This document shows, in pieces, positions 24,928-33,749 of a DNA stretch of 64,000 nt (position 1 is its first letter; each line of letters starts with the position of its first letter). Both the position numbers and the translations under genes were made by a program. Under the pieces are notes generated by a model. That model did not search any database, had not been told where the DNA came from, and worked only from the letters and a program-made list of their open reading frames with translations. Source of the stretch: Flavobacterium sp. (GTDB taxonomy: Bacteria; Bacteroidota; Bacteroidia; Flavobacteriales; Flavobacteriaceae). The stretch is taken from NCBI RefSeq assembly GCF_004211145.1, contig NZ_SEBS01000011.1, forward strand, positions 84,597 to 148,596, read 5' to 3'.

Positions 24928-25797
24928 ATGGAAACGGTTCTTGACAACGCGCTGCCCGTAGGTAAACCCAAATGGCTCAAGGTAAAATTGCCGATCGGGC
25001 AAAAATATACCGAATTGCGCGGTCTCGTCGACAAATATAAACTCAACACCATCTGTACTTCAGGAAGTTGCCCCAACATGGGCGAATGCTGGGGCGAAGG
25101 CACGGCGACGTTCATGATTCTGGGGAACGTCTGTACGCGATCGTGCGGATTTTGTGGCGTCAAGACGGGCCGACCTGAAACCGTCGATTGGGACGAACCT
25201 GAAAAAGTGGCGCGTTCGATAAAACTCATGAAAATCAAGCACGCCGTCGTGACTTCAGTCGATCGCGATGACTTGAAAGACATGGGTTCGATCATTTGGC
25301 TCGAAACCGTGAAAGCGATCCGACGCATGAATCCCGAAACGACTTTGGAAACGTTGATTCCCGATTTTCAGGGCAATGAGCGTAACATCGATCGCATCGT
25401 GTCCGCGAATCCTGAAGTGGTTTCACACAATATGGAAACCGTCCGCCGACTCACTCGCGAAGTCCGAATCCAGGCGAAATACGACCGCAGTCTTGAGGTT
25501 TTGCGTTATTTGAAACAACAAGGCATCCGTCGGACGAAATCAGGAATCATGCTCGGCTTGGGCGAACTCGAAGAAGAAGTCATCCAAACGATGCAGGATC
25601 TGCGCGATGCCAACGTCGATATCGTAACACTCGGACAATACCTGCAACCGTCTAAAAAACACTTGCCCGTAAAAGAATTCATCACGCCTGAGCAATTCGA
25701 GAAATACGAACGCATCGGGAAGGAAATGGGATTCAGGCACGTGGAAAGCGGCGCGCTGGTTAGAAGTTCGTATCATGCAGCGAAACACATTCTTTGA
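24928..25797 (+). CDS. lipA: Lipoyl synthase
   Basis: 289 residues, normal length. Both iron-sulfur motifs are intact: the auxiliary cluster [13 protein letters not shown] (Cx4Cx5C) and the radical-SAM cluster [10 protein letters not shown] (Cx3Cx2C). [19 protein letters not shown] and [14 protein letters not shown] are also typical. The enzyme inserts two sulfur atoms into octanoyl groups on the E2 and H proteins of the 2-oxoacid dehydrogenases and the glycine cleavage system. No lipB is adjacent. It is read from the promoter just upstream and is followed by gap after an A/T-rich repeat. Confidence 0.97.
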   Translation: METVLDNALPVGKPKWLKVKLPIGQKYTELRGLVDKYKLNTICTSGSCPNMGECWGEGTATFMILGNVCTRSCGFCGVKTGRPETVDWDEPEKVARSIKLMKIKHAVVTSVDRDDLKDMGSIIWLETVKAIRRMNPETTLETLIPDFQGNERNIDRIVSANPEVVSHNMETVRRLTREVRIQAKYDRSLEVLRYLKQQGIRRTKSGIMLGLGELEEEVIQTMQDLRDANVDIVTLGQYLQPSKKHLPVKEFITPEQFEKYERIGKEMGFRHVESGALVRSSYHAAKHIL

Positions 25798-25881
25798 TTT
25801 GTTTTGAATGTTGAATTTTGAATGTTGAGTGACTCCATCCAATTTAAAATTCAAAATTTAAAATTCAAAATAACAATTCCA

Positions 25882-26880
25882 ATGAGTAAAACCCGCATTG
25901 CCATAAACGGTTTCGGTCGCATCGGGCGAAATCTCTTCCGATTGCTTTTGAATCATCCCGACATCGAAGTCGTCGCGATAAACGATATCGCCGACAATCG
26001 AACGATGGCGCACCTGATCAAGTACGACAGCATCCACGGTGTTTTGAACAGCGAGGTTTCGTTTGACGAACATTCGATTGTCATCGATGGAAAACATTAC
26101 ACATTCTTCCATGAAAAGGAAATCAAGAACCTCGATTGGAATTCACAGGATATTGATATCGTCATCGAATCCACGGGCAAATACAAGACGTTCGACGAGA
26201 TAAACCAACACGTTTTGCAAGGCGCGAAAAAGGTAATTTTGTCGGCTCCGAGCGAAACTGATCTGATCAAGACGGTCGTGCTTGGCGTAAACGAACACAT
26301 TCTCGACGGATCGGAAACCATAATTTCAAATGCGAGCTGCACGACGAACAACGCGGCTCCGATGATAAAGGTTATCGACGAACTCTGCGGCATCGAACAA
26401 GCCTACATCACGACGGTCCACTCCTACACGACCGACCAGAGTCTGCACGACGAACCGCACAAGGATTTGCGTCGCGCGAGAGCAGCTTCCCAATCCATAG
26501 TTCCGACGACGACGGGCGCAGCGAAAGCGTTGACGAAAATCTTCCCGAAAATGGACGGCAAAATCGGTGGCGGCGGCATCCGCGTTCCCGTGCCCGATGG
26601 CTCGTTGACCGACATCACGTGTTACGTACGATGCGAAACGTCGATCGAAGAACTCAACGCGGCATTCAGGAAAGCGGCCCAGGGTGAACTCAATGGAATT
26701 TTGGCGTATACTGAAGATCCGATCGTGTCGGTGGACATCATCGGAAATCGCAATTCGTGCACTTTTGATGCGCAACTTACCTCGGTGATTGACAAAATGG
26801 TCAAAGTCGTGGGTTGGTATGACAACGAAATCGGATATTGCTCACGCTTAATCGACCTAATAGCACTAATTAAGAAATAA
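25882..26880 (+). CDS. gap: Type I glyceraldehyde-3-phosphate dehydrogenase
   Basis: 332 residues. The start SKTRIAINGFGRIGRNLFR forms the Rossmann fold. AINDIADNRTMAHLIKYDS indicates NAD preference by its Asp. The catalytic Cys lies in SNASCTTNNAAP, and the substrate loop is ATQ-like TTTGAAKAL followed by KIGGGGIRVPV. The second Cys of the usual SCTTNC is Asn here. Catalyses the oxidative phosphorylation of glyceraldehyde 3-phosphate in glycolysis. I chose the ATG at 25882; the frame is open 20 codons upstream, but that part is translated from AATTTAAAATTC repeats (25800-25873). Confidence 0.96.
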   Translation: MSKTRIAINGFGRIGRNLFRLLLNHPDIEVVAINDIADNRTMAHLIKYDSIHGVLNSEVSFDEHSIVIDGKHYTFFHEKEIKNLDWNSQDIDIVIESTGKYKTFDEINQHVLQGAKKVILSAPSETDLIKTVVLGVNEHILDGSETIISNASCTTNNAAPMIKVIDELCGIEQAYITTVHSYTTDQSLHDEPHKDLRRARAASQSIVPTTTGAAKALTKIFPKMDGKIGGGGIRVPVPDGSLTDITCYVRCETSIEELNAAFRKAAQGELNGILAYTEDPIVSVDIIGNRNSCTFDAQLTSVIDKMVKVVGWYDNEIGYCSRLIDLIALIKK

Positions 26881-26923
26881 TTCCTACATTTAACACCCTG
26901 AATCCGAACAAACACAGAGGTTA

Positions 26924-29083
26924 ATGAGGAAATTGCTACTATTATTGCTTTTTTGCTTTGCCAGCGGTTATGCCCAAAAAAAACCGGTTGACAGTTCGGA
27001 TTATTACATCGAACTCGCCCAGTTCAATTCGCGCATCAACAACTACCGCAATTCGCTCGACTATACCCAAAAAGCCATCGACTACGCGCGTCGCAACAAA
27101 GACGTAAAGGCCGAGGCAAGTGCTTCCCTCGCGCTTGCAAATCTCTACATCGACATCAAGAAATTCAACGACGCGACTGAGATATTGAGCCGTGCGATCG
27201 CGTTGTTCAATACGTTGAAACCATCGGCCGAACAAGCGTACGCCTACTATAATCTGGGTTTGTGTTACATGGAAAAAGAAAATTATTCCATGGCCGAAAT
27301 CAATTTCGAGAAGGCGAAAACCATTTATCAGACACTTAAGATTCCCGACGCGATCCAATTGTTGAACCTTCAGCGCGGCATCGTGTATCGCGCGAAACGC
27401 AAAAACGCCGAAGCCGCCTATGTTTTCGGGCTTATCATATCGATTCCCGACAGGCTCGACGTCTATAAGATCAAGGCCGAAGCGCTGTACCAAATGGGCG
27501 AACTCGAACTCGACCAAAAACGCAACAATCTCGCATTGAATTATTTGAACCGCGCGATCCTGCTCAACGAACAGCACAACAATTACGAGTTGCGTTCGAA
27601 GATCTACATGGCGTTGAGCAAGGCGTACGAGAACATTTCGGACATCAGGAATTCGTATCGCTTCCTCAAGAAACACATCGAACTGCGCGACAGCATCGCC
27701 AATCTGAACAAGGAAAAATTGGGCGCCGACGACTACACGAAATTCAAGGAAGGCGAGCGTTTAAAGACCATCGAACAGCTCGACAAGGAAAACCAGCAGC
27801 AGGAAAAAGCGAGCCGATTCGCGAAGTTGATCTCGATTTTGGCGATCGCACTGATCTCGATCCTGTCGCTTTTGAGTTTATCGCTTTACAAGAACAACAT
27901 CATCCGAAACCAATCGAACGTATTGCTCAAGGAAAAAAACAAGGAACTCCAGGTCGCGAAGGACAAGGCTGAAAAGGCGTCAAAAGCCAGGGCCGAATTC
28001 CTGTCGACCGTAAGCCACGAATTGCGCACGCCTTTGAACGCGATCAACGGCATCACGCACCTTTTGCTTGAGGAAAACCCGAAGAAATCACAGCTGAATT
28101 ATTTGACGTCGCTTCAATTTTCGGGCAATTACCTGCTCACTTTCATCAACGAAATCCTTGAGATCAACCGTATCGAATCGAGCACTGTCGTGGCCGAGAA
28201 GATCAATTTCAACCTCAAGTTGCTTTTGGAGAATATCCAGAATTCACTCAAGGAACTCGCGGGCACGAACAACAACAAATACACGATCGAGATCGACGAA
28301 CGCATTCCCGATATTTTGATCGGAGATCCGACGAAATTGTCACAGATCTTCATGAACCTGATCAACAATGCGCTCAAGTTCACGAAAAACGGCGAAGTGA
28401 AAGTCGTCGTGCGCCAACAATCGGTGACCGACGATACGACGAACATCCATTTCAGGATCATCGACACGGGAATCGGAATTCCCGAAGACAAACAGGAATC
28501 GATTTTCGACAGTTTCTCACAAGGTTCGATAGAAATCAACCGCAAGTACGGCGGAACCGGACTCGGATTGAACATCGTCAAGAAACTCATCGACATACTC
28601 GGCGGACAGATCAAACTCGAGAGCAAAATCGGGCAAGGTTCCACGTTTTCGTTTGATTTGGCGTTCAAGATCAGTTCGGGGCAGGAAATCATAAAGGACG
28701 AAGACTACGACGAATCGGTGTTCGTGAACAAGAAAGTGCTGCTCATCGAGGACAACAAGATCAACCAGATGATCACGGCCAAGATGTGCGAAAACAAACA
28801 GATGCTCGTCGAGATCATCGACAACGGCGAAGACGCGATCGAAGCCGTCAAGAACAATTATTACGATCTGGTTTTGATGGACGTGCACTTGCCCGGCATC
28901 AACGGAACCATCGCGACCCAAACGATCAGGACGTTCGATATGCATACGCGCATCATAGCGCTAACGGCGATCTCGCTCAACGAAAACCGCGAGATGTTGT
29001 TGAGTTATGGGATGAATGACGTGATTACGAAGCCTTTTGACCCGAATGTTTTTTATAGGGTGATCGCGCAGACGATTTCTTGA
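26924..29083 (+). CDS. TPR-containing hybrid sensor histidine kinase/response regulator
   Basis: 719 residues. A signal peptide (~1-17) leads to periplasmic TPR repeats (~25-260, e.g. AYAYYNLGLCYMEKENYSMA), a coiled linker, one membrane helix (~302-324), and a coiled coil. The kinase core follows, with the phospho-acceptor His at about 365 in STVSHELRTPLNAI and ATP-binding boxes such as FMNLINNALKF, IDTGIGIPED and GTGLGLNIVKKL. A C-terminal receiver domain (~605-715) has YDLVLMDVHLPG with the phospho-Asp and ITKPFDP. No DNA-binding domain is fused, so the output is probably phosphorelay to a partner. The stimulus is unknown. Confidence 0.94.
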   Translation: MRKLLLLLLFCFASGYAQKKPVDSSDYYIELAQFNSRINNYRNSLDYTQKAIDYARRNKDVKAEASASLALANLYIDIKKFNDATEILSRAIALFNTLKPSAEQAYAYYNLGLCYMEKENYSMAEINFEKAKTIYQTLKIPDAIQLLNLQRGIVYRAKRKNAEAAYVFGLIISIPDRLDVYKIKAEALYQMGELELDQKRNNLALNYLNRAILLNEQHNNYELRSKIYMALSKAYENISDIRNSYRFLKKHIELRDSIANLNKEKLGADDYTKFKEGERLKTIEQLDKENQQQEKASRFAKLISILAIALISILSLLSLSLYKNNIIRNQSNVLLKEKNKELQVAKDKAEKASKARAEFLSTVSHELRTPLNAINGITHLLLEENPKKSQLNYLTSLQFSGNYLLTFINEILEINRIESSTVVAEKINFNLKLLLENIQNSLKELAGTNNNKYTIEIDERIPDILIGDPTKLSQIFMNLINNALKFTKNGEVKVVVRQQSVTDDTTNIHFRIIDTGIGIPEDKQESIFDSFSQGSIEINRKYGGTGLGLNIVKKLIDILGGQIKLESKIGQGSTFSFDLAFKISSGQEIIKDEDYDESVFVNKKVLLIEDNKINQMITAKMCENKQMLVEIIDNGEDAIEAVKNNYYDLVLMDVHLPGINGTIATQTIRTFDMHTRIIALTAISLNENREMLLSYGMNDVITKPFDPNVFYRVIAQTIS

Positions 29084-29090
29084 GGAAGCG

Positions 29091-29378
29091 CTACGCGTTG
29101 GACTTTTGGACACGCTGCGCTTTGGATTTGGTTTAGGCCTAAGAAAATCTCGCTTTCATATTGAAAACGGATTTTAATTTTCTAAAGAATTGGTCGTCAA
29201 ATATAGAAGATTTGAATCTAAGCGAAGCGTGTCCAAAGCGAAGCGAGTCTAAAGCGCAGCGCGTCCCAAGCAAAGCGTGTCCAAAGCGAAGCGAGTCCAA
29301 AGCAAAGCGTGTCCAAAGCAAAGCGTGTCCAAAGCGAAGCGTGTCCAAAGCAAAGCGATTCAAAAGCGCAACGCGTCT
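29091..29378. repeat. 16-bp repeats arranged as an inverted pair
   Basis: At 29091-29126 two units run in one orientation (TTGGACACGCTGCGCTTT type). At 29219-29378 about ten units run in the opposite orientation (AAAGCGAAGCGTGTCC, with changes at two or three positions). Between them lies ~90 bp of AT-rich sequence. It is the same family as at 17511. The right arm runs into the stop codon of the phosphorylase gene. It would fold as a long hairpin between the convergent kinase and phosphorylase genes. Confidence 0.8.
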
Positions 29379-30186
29379 AACTCCCAATCAATTCCCCAAT
29401 CAACTTCCTAACCATCGGTTCCGCCTTTTTCGCCGCCAGCAACACTTCTTCGTGATTCACTTCGGCGATCGAATCTTCATGCCCGATGTCGGTGATCACC
29501 GAAATCCCAAACGTTTCCAATTCCATGTGGCGCGCCACGATTACCTCTGGAACGGTCGACATCCCGACGCAATCGGCTCCGAGGATTTTGACCATGCGAT
29601 ATTCGGCAAGCGTTTCAAACGTCGGGCCTTGCAATCCGAGGTAGATTCCGTCCTTGACTTCGATGTTGAGCTCCGACGCGATTCGTTTCGCTTTTGCGAT
29701 CAGATTTTTGGAGTACGGTTCGCCCATGTTGACGAATCTCGGCCCGAAGCGATCGTCGTTTTTTCCTCTCAACGGATGCTCGGGCATCATGTTTATATGG
29801 TCGTTAATAAGTACGATGTCGCCAACTTTGTAATTTGGATTTACGCCTCCCGACGCGTTCGAGACGATGAGTTTGTTGACGCCCAGATATTTCATCACGC
29901 GCACCGGAAACGTGACCTCGGCCATCGAATAACCTTCGTAATAATGGAATCGGCCTTGCATTGCGACGACTTTCTTGCCCGCGATGGTTCCGAAAACGAG
30001 TGCGCCTTTGTGGCCTTCGACGGTCGATATCGGGAAATTCGGGATTTTGCGGTACGGAAGCGTGTATTCGATCGCGATGTCGTCGGTAAATCCACCGAGG
30101 CCCGAACCCAGGATTACGCCGTATTCGGGCGACATGTCGATCTTGCTTTTTATGAATTCAACGGTCTGTCGTACTTTTTCCCACAT
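29377..30186 (-). CDS. Purine-nucleoside phosphorylase (trimeric PNP type)
   Basis: 269 residues from the ATG at 30186 (a TTG two codons earlier is possible). Family motifs: YGVILGSGLGGFTDDI (phosphate loop), MQGRFHYYEGY, IVSNASGGVNPNYKVGDIVL and GADCVGMSTVPEVIVARH. The enzyme splits purine nucleosides with phosphate to give base and ribose 1-phosphate in salvage. The Glu and Asn of the purine site appear in GPTFETLAEY and VITDIGHED-type segments. The start overlaps the lpxK end by 29 bases, a pairing that recurs in related genomes, though the pathways are unrelated. Confidence 0.95.
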   Translation of the reverse strand: MWEKVRQTVEFIKSKIDMSPEYGVILGSGLGGFTDDIAIEYTLPYRKIPNFPISTVEGHKGALVFGTIAGKKVVAMQGRFHYYEGYSMAEVTFPVRVMKYLGVNKLIVSNASGGVNPNYKVGDIVLINDHINMMPEHPLRGKNDDRFGPRFVNMGEPYSKNLIAKAKRIASELNIEVKDGIYLGLQGPTFETLAEYRMVKILGADCVGMSTVPEVIVARHMELETFGISVITDIGHEDSIAEVNHEEVLLAAKKAEPMVRKLIGELIGS

Positions 30187-31180
30187 AGTCAAGGATTGTT
30201 TTATCGAATTGGTCGGCCCCGGAAGTCAAAGTCGATTTTATCGGAAGATAATATACGTTTTCGAGGCCGCTGTTTTGCAGGCGAACGTAGTCTTTTTCGG
30301 TCGTGACGATAGGATTTCCATTTGCTTTTTTGGCGATTTCCAAAATGTCGGAATCCGAGAAATGATGATGGTCGGGAAATTCGAGAATCTCGTCGCTTCC
30401 CGAATTCAGATAGTCGAAGAACGGTTTTGGTTTTGCGATTCCGGCGACCAGCAATTTCTTTTGGTTTTTAAGTTCGTCCACCGATATATTTCGGACATCG
30501 GAACACACCGAATCGTCGTAATCGATAAAACTGAAGAACAACTGTTGGTGCGATTTCAACCGCATTTTGTAACGGATCACGTTTTGCTGGGCTTCCGATA
30601 AATCGCTCGGGCATTTCGTGACGATTATGATGTCTGCGCGTTTCGCTCCTCGCCTGCTTTCGCGCAGGTTTCCCGTCGGAAGTAGGAAATCGTCGACATA
30701 TAAATCATTGAAAACCGTGAGCAAAATATAGAATCCTGCGTGTACTTTCCGATGTTGGAACGCGTCGTCGAGCAAAATCACATCGGGTTTTCGCGGTTGT
30801 TCGAGCAGTTTTTGGATGCCGTTCGTGCGATCGGCGTCGACCGCGACCAAAATATCCGGAAATTTTCGGTGAAATTGGAACGGTTCGTCTCCCAGGGTTT
30901 CGGCGTTCGAACTTTTGTCGGCCAGTACGAAACCGCTCGTCTTGCGTTTGTATCCGCGGCTCAGCGTAGCGACTTTGTAATTGGGCGTCAACAATCGCAA
31001 CAAATATTCGATCTGTGGAGATTTTCCGGTTCCGCCCACGCTAAGGTTTCCGACGGCGATCACGGGAATGTTGAACGTCGTCGATCTGAAAATGCCCTTG
31101 TCGTAAAAATAATTGCGCATTCCCGTGATGAATCCGTAAATCGCGGCAAACGGGAAGAGTATTTTTCGGAGCAAAACCAT
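30158..31180 (-). CDS. lpxK: Tetraacyldisaccharide 4'-kinase
   Basis: 340 residues. A membrane-associating N-terminus (LLRKILFPFAAIYGFITGMR) is followed by the P-loop VGNLSVGGTGKSPQIEYLL. Downstream are LSRGYKRKTSGFVL, DAFQHRKVHAGFYILL (with the conserved DD/H element VILLDDAFQHRK) and TTEKDYVRL. The enzyme adds the 4'-phosphate of lipid A at the inner membrane. Length matches the family. Transcription is divergent from the small secreted protein gene at 31234, with 53 bp between. Confidence 0.96.
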   Translation of the reverse strand: MVLLRKILFPFAAIYGFITGMRNYFYDKGIFRSTTFNIPVIAVGNLSVGGTGKSPQIEYLLRLLTPNYKVATLSRGYKRKTSGFVLADKSSNAETLGDEPFQFHRKFPDILVAVDADRTNGIQKLLEQPRKPDVILLDDAFQHRKVHAGFYILLTVFNDLYVDDFLLPTGNLRESRRGAKRADIIIVTKCPSDLSEAQQNVIRYKMRLKSHQQLFFSFIDYDDSVCSDVRNISVDELKNQKKLLVAGIAKPKPFFDYLNSGSDEILEFPDHHHFSDSDILEIAKKANGNPIVTTEKDYVRLQNSGLENVYYLPIKSTLTSGADQFDKTILDYVGKSTTDR

Positions 31181-31199
31181 CTTACGAAAATATAATTTT

Positions 31200-31207
31200 T
31201 ATCTTTG
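31200..31207 (+). promoter_or_regulatory. Candidate -7 element of the 31234 operon
   Basis: TATCTTTG matches TAnnTTTG and is 26 bases upstream of the ATG at 31234, so the leader would be about 20 bases. No -33 TTTG is seen at the expected distance. Confidence 0.4.
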
Positions 31208-31233
31208 GTATCCGAACAAAAATTCGTTCAATC

Positions 31234-31803
31234 ATGAGCTTCCGTTCCTTTGTAATCGCACTATTTCTAATTGCCAGTTCGGTGCTTCCGGCTCAGGAAA
31301 CCGACGCCACGGGAATTCTACGAACCATTCTCAAAAATTATTACAAGACTGAAAAACCCGTTTATAAAGGCCGCCAGCAACTGCTTTTCTTTTTTTGCGA
31401 CAAGGCGAACAACAATGAGGAAATTTTCGAGGCCGTGCAAAATCTCAAGCTTCCGCAAGCGACCGTGAAGCAAATCCGCAATACGGTGCTGACCGATTTA
31501 TCGCCCGCAAGTTGGCAACAGGAACTCGAAGCGATCTACAAAGACGACCAAACCAAGTTGCAGATGAAGATCAACGACTGCCTGTTGGTCGAACAATACC
31601 AGGAACGACGCGCCAAACTCAACCTGAACAACCAGCGGCTGATGATCGTGAGCAAGCCCGTTTTGTACGACAACAATTCGAAGGCGCTCGTGAAAGTCAC
31701 GTTCTACCGGACCATCGAACACAACAACGGAGCGGTTGTACGCATGGAAAAAATCAACGGCGTCTGGACGATAAAAGAATTCCTAAACGAGTGGGCAACC
31801 TGA
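31234..31803 (+). CDS. Small secreted protein of unknown function
   Basis: 189 residues with a signal peptide (MSFRSFVIALFLIASSVLPAQ). The mature part is helical first (LQMKINDCLLVEQYQERRAK) and beta-rich at the end (VLYDNNSKALVKVTFYRTIE and GAVVRMEKINGVWTIKEFL), the latter resembling a small NTF2-like or lipocalin-like edge. I do not recognise the family by name. Its stop overlaps the Nif3-like gene start as TGATG, so it is translationally coupled with it, a hint of a conserved pair rather than a known function. Confidence 0.65.
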   Translation: MSFRSFVIALFLIASSVLPAQETDATGILRTILKNYYKTEKPVYKGRQQLLFFFCDKANNNEEIFEAVQNLKLPQATVKQIRNTVLTDLSPASWQQELEAIYKDDQTKLQMKINDCLLVEQYQERRAKLNLNNQRLMIVSKPVLYDNNSKALVKVTFYRTIEHNNGAVVRMEKINGVWTIKEFLNEWAT

Positions 31804-32897
31804 TGAAGATAAAAGAAATACTTGCCGTTCTCGAGGAAATGGCGCCGCTAGCGTATGCCGAGGATTTTGATAATGTCGGTTTGATACTGGGAAATTCGAA
31901 CGACGAGGCGACGGGAATTCTCGTTTGCCACGACGCGCTTGAATCGGTTATCGATGAGGCGATCGAGAAAAAGTGCAATCTGGTCGTTTGTTTCCATCCG
32001 ATCTTGTTTTCAGGATTGAAGAAAATCACGGGCGCGAATTACGTCGAACGCTCGATCTTGAAAGCGATCAGGAACGACATCGCGATCTATGCGGTGCACA
32101 CGGCTTTGGACAACCATAAGAACGGCGTGAATAAGATTTTCTGTGACGCGCTCGGATTGGTGAACACGAAGATTCTGGTACCGAAGAAGGGATTTATTTC
32201 CAAACTTGTGACATTCGCACCGATGGAAAATGCTGACAATGTCCGAAATGCGTTGTTTGCCGCCGGAGCCGGAAAAATCGGGAATTACGAGAATTGCAGT
32301 TTCAATTCAAACGGAACCGGAACGTATCAGGGAAATGCCGACAGCAATCCCGTAATCGGGCAAAAACACGAATTGGTGAACGCCGATGAAACGAAGATCG
32401 AGGTCACGTTCGAGAAACACCTGCAATCCAAAATCCTAAAAGCGCTTTTTGAAAATCATCCGTACGAGGAAGTCGCTTATGAGATTTACGAACTAAAAAA
32501 CGAACACCAGAATATCGGATTGGGAATGATCGGCGAACTCGAAACGGCAAGAACCGAACGCGATTTCCTGCAATTGGTCGCCGATTCGATGCAGGCCGAA
32601 GGCATCCGACACTCGGAATATCGAAATAAAAACGTGAAAAAAGTAGCCGTTCTGGGCGGTTCGGGAAGTTTCGCGATTCAGGCCGCAAGGCGCGCCGGTG
32701 CTGATGCTTTCGTGACATCGGACTTGAAATACCATCAGTTTTACGAAGCCGAGGATGACTTGCTTTTACTCGACATCGGCCACTTTGAAAGCGAGCGTTT
32801 TACAAAAAATTATATAGTTGATTTTCTAAAGGAAAAAATCCCTAATTTTGCAATCATTTTATCCGAAGTAAATACGAATCCAATTAAGTACTTTTAA
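31803..32897 (+). CDS. Nif3-like dinuclear metal centre hexameric protein
   Basis: 364 residues, the long YqfO-type form with a PII-like insertion (~residues 130-235) between the two halves of the Nif3 fold. Metal-site segments: CHDALESVIDEAI, VVCFHPILFSGLKKI, YAVHTALDN and LLLDIGHFESE. The family includes GTP cyclohydrolase I type 2 homologues by annotation, but the activity is uncertain. The start at 31803 is fixed by the coupling with the preceding gene and by the usual MKIKEILAVLEEMAPLAYAE. It is followed after two bases by the zinc-ribbon-like gene. Confidence 0.93.
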   Translation: MKIKEILAVLEEMAPLAYAEDFDNVGLILGNSNDEATGILVCHDALESVIDEAIEKKCNLVVCFHPILFSGLKKITGANYVERSILKAIRNDIAIYAVHTALDNHKNGVNKIFCDALGLVNTKILVPKKGFISKLVTFAPMENADNVRNALFAAGAGKIGNYENCSFNSNGTGTYQGNADSNPVIGQKHELVNADETKIEVTFEKHLQSKILKALFENHPYEEVAYEIYELKNEHQNIGLGMIGELETARTERDFLQLVADSMQAEGIRHSEYRNKNVKKVAVLGGSGSFAIQAARRAGADAFVTSDLKYHQFYEAEDDLLLLDIGHFESERFTKNYIVDFLKEKIPNFAIILSEVNTNPIKYF

Positions 32898-32899
32898 AT

Positions 32900-33688
32900 A
32901 TGGCTACATCCGTGAAAGAATTGAGTGTTGAAGACAAATTGAGAGCGTTGTATGATCTACAGCTCATTGACACGCGTATCGATGAGATCCGCAACGTCAG
33001 AGGCGAATTGCCGCTCGAAGTAGAAGACCTCGAGGATGAAGTGGCAGGTTTGAGCACGCGTCTTGACAAGTTGAAGAGCGAACTTGAAGTGATCGAAGAC
33101 AACATCAAGAGCCGCAAAACCGCCATCGACGACCATAAAGAGGGCATCAAAAAATACACGAAGCAACAGGAAACGGTTCGCAACAACCGCGAGTTCAATG
33201 CTTTGACCAAGGAAGTCGAGTTTCAAGAACTTGAAATCCAGCTTGCCGAGAAACAAATCAAGGAAATGAAAGCTTCTATCGAACACAAGAAAGAAGTGAT
33301 TTCCCAATCGAAAGAAAGACTCGAAACCAAATCGTCTCACCTTAAGCACAAGAAATCGGAGCTTGAAGACATCATGGCCGAGACCGCGAAAGAGGAAGCG
33401 TTCCTTGCTGAGAAATCAGACGAATACCGCGCGTTGATCGAAGAGCGTCTGTTGGCTGCCTACAACCGCATCCGCACGAGCGTCCGCAATGGTTTGGCGG
33501 TAGTTTCTATTGAACGCGGCGCTTCGGCAGGTTCGTTCTTTACGATTCCGCCACAGACACAGGTCGAGATCGCGGCCCGCAAGAAAATCATCACCGACGA
33601 GCATTCAGGGCGTATCCTGATCGACAATGTGCTCGCCGTTGAAGAGCGCGAGAAAATGGACCAACTGTTCGCAGAGTTCAAACACTAA
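32900..33688 (+). CDS. Coiled-coil protein of the C4 zinc-ribbon (CdsZ-like) family, Cys-less
   Basis: 262 residues. A long antiparallel coiled coil (~residues 8-180) rich in E, K, L is followed by a C-terminal domain that in many relatives is a C4 zinc ribbon of the kind CGGC...IPPQ...CEYCGRIL. Here the same block reads ASAGSFFTIPPQTQVEIAAR and ITDEHSGRILID: the fold signature is kept but all four Cys are replaced. I recall similar Cys-less versions in Flavobacteriia. The role is probably nucleic-acid or ribosome related, not proven. It is co-transcribed with the Nif3-like gene, a common pairing, and ends at a terminator. Confidence 0.88.
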   Translation: MATSVKELSVEDKLRALYDLQLIDTRIDEIRNVRGELPLEVEDLEDEVAGLSTRLDKLKSELEVIEDNIKSRKTAIDDHKEGIKKYTKQQETVRNNREFNALTKEVEFQELEIQLAEKQIKEMKASIEHKKEVISQSKERLETKSSHLKHKKSELEDIMAETAKEEAFLAEKSDEYRALIEERLLAAYNRIRTSVRNGLAVVSIERGASAGSFFTIPPQTQVEIAARKKIITDEHSGRILIDNVLAVEEREKMDQLFAEFKH

Positions 33689-33693
33689 AATAC

Positions 33694-33720
33694 AAGTCCT
33701 GGCAACGGGACTTTTTTTTT
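33694..33720 (+). terminator. Rho-independent terminator after the zinc-ribbon-like gene
   Basis: AAGTCC (33694-33699) pairs with GGACTT (33708-33713) across an 8-base loop and runs into a tract of ten Ts (33711-33720 includes the last stem bases). Confidence 0.8.
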
Positions 33721-33749
33721 GCCCTTTTTTAATTTTTTCGAATCAGGAC

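Noticed and set aside
29161..30306. 381-codon plus-strand open frame starting in the 16-bp repeats
   Set aside because: It is antisense to the purine nucleoside phosphorylase, and the periodic KRSESK peptide comes from the repeat units.
31512..31802. 97-codon upstream extension of the Nif3-like frame
   Set aside because: It lies wholly inside the preceding secreted-protein gene in another frame; the coupled ATG at 31803 gives the canonical start.
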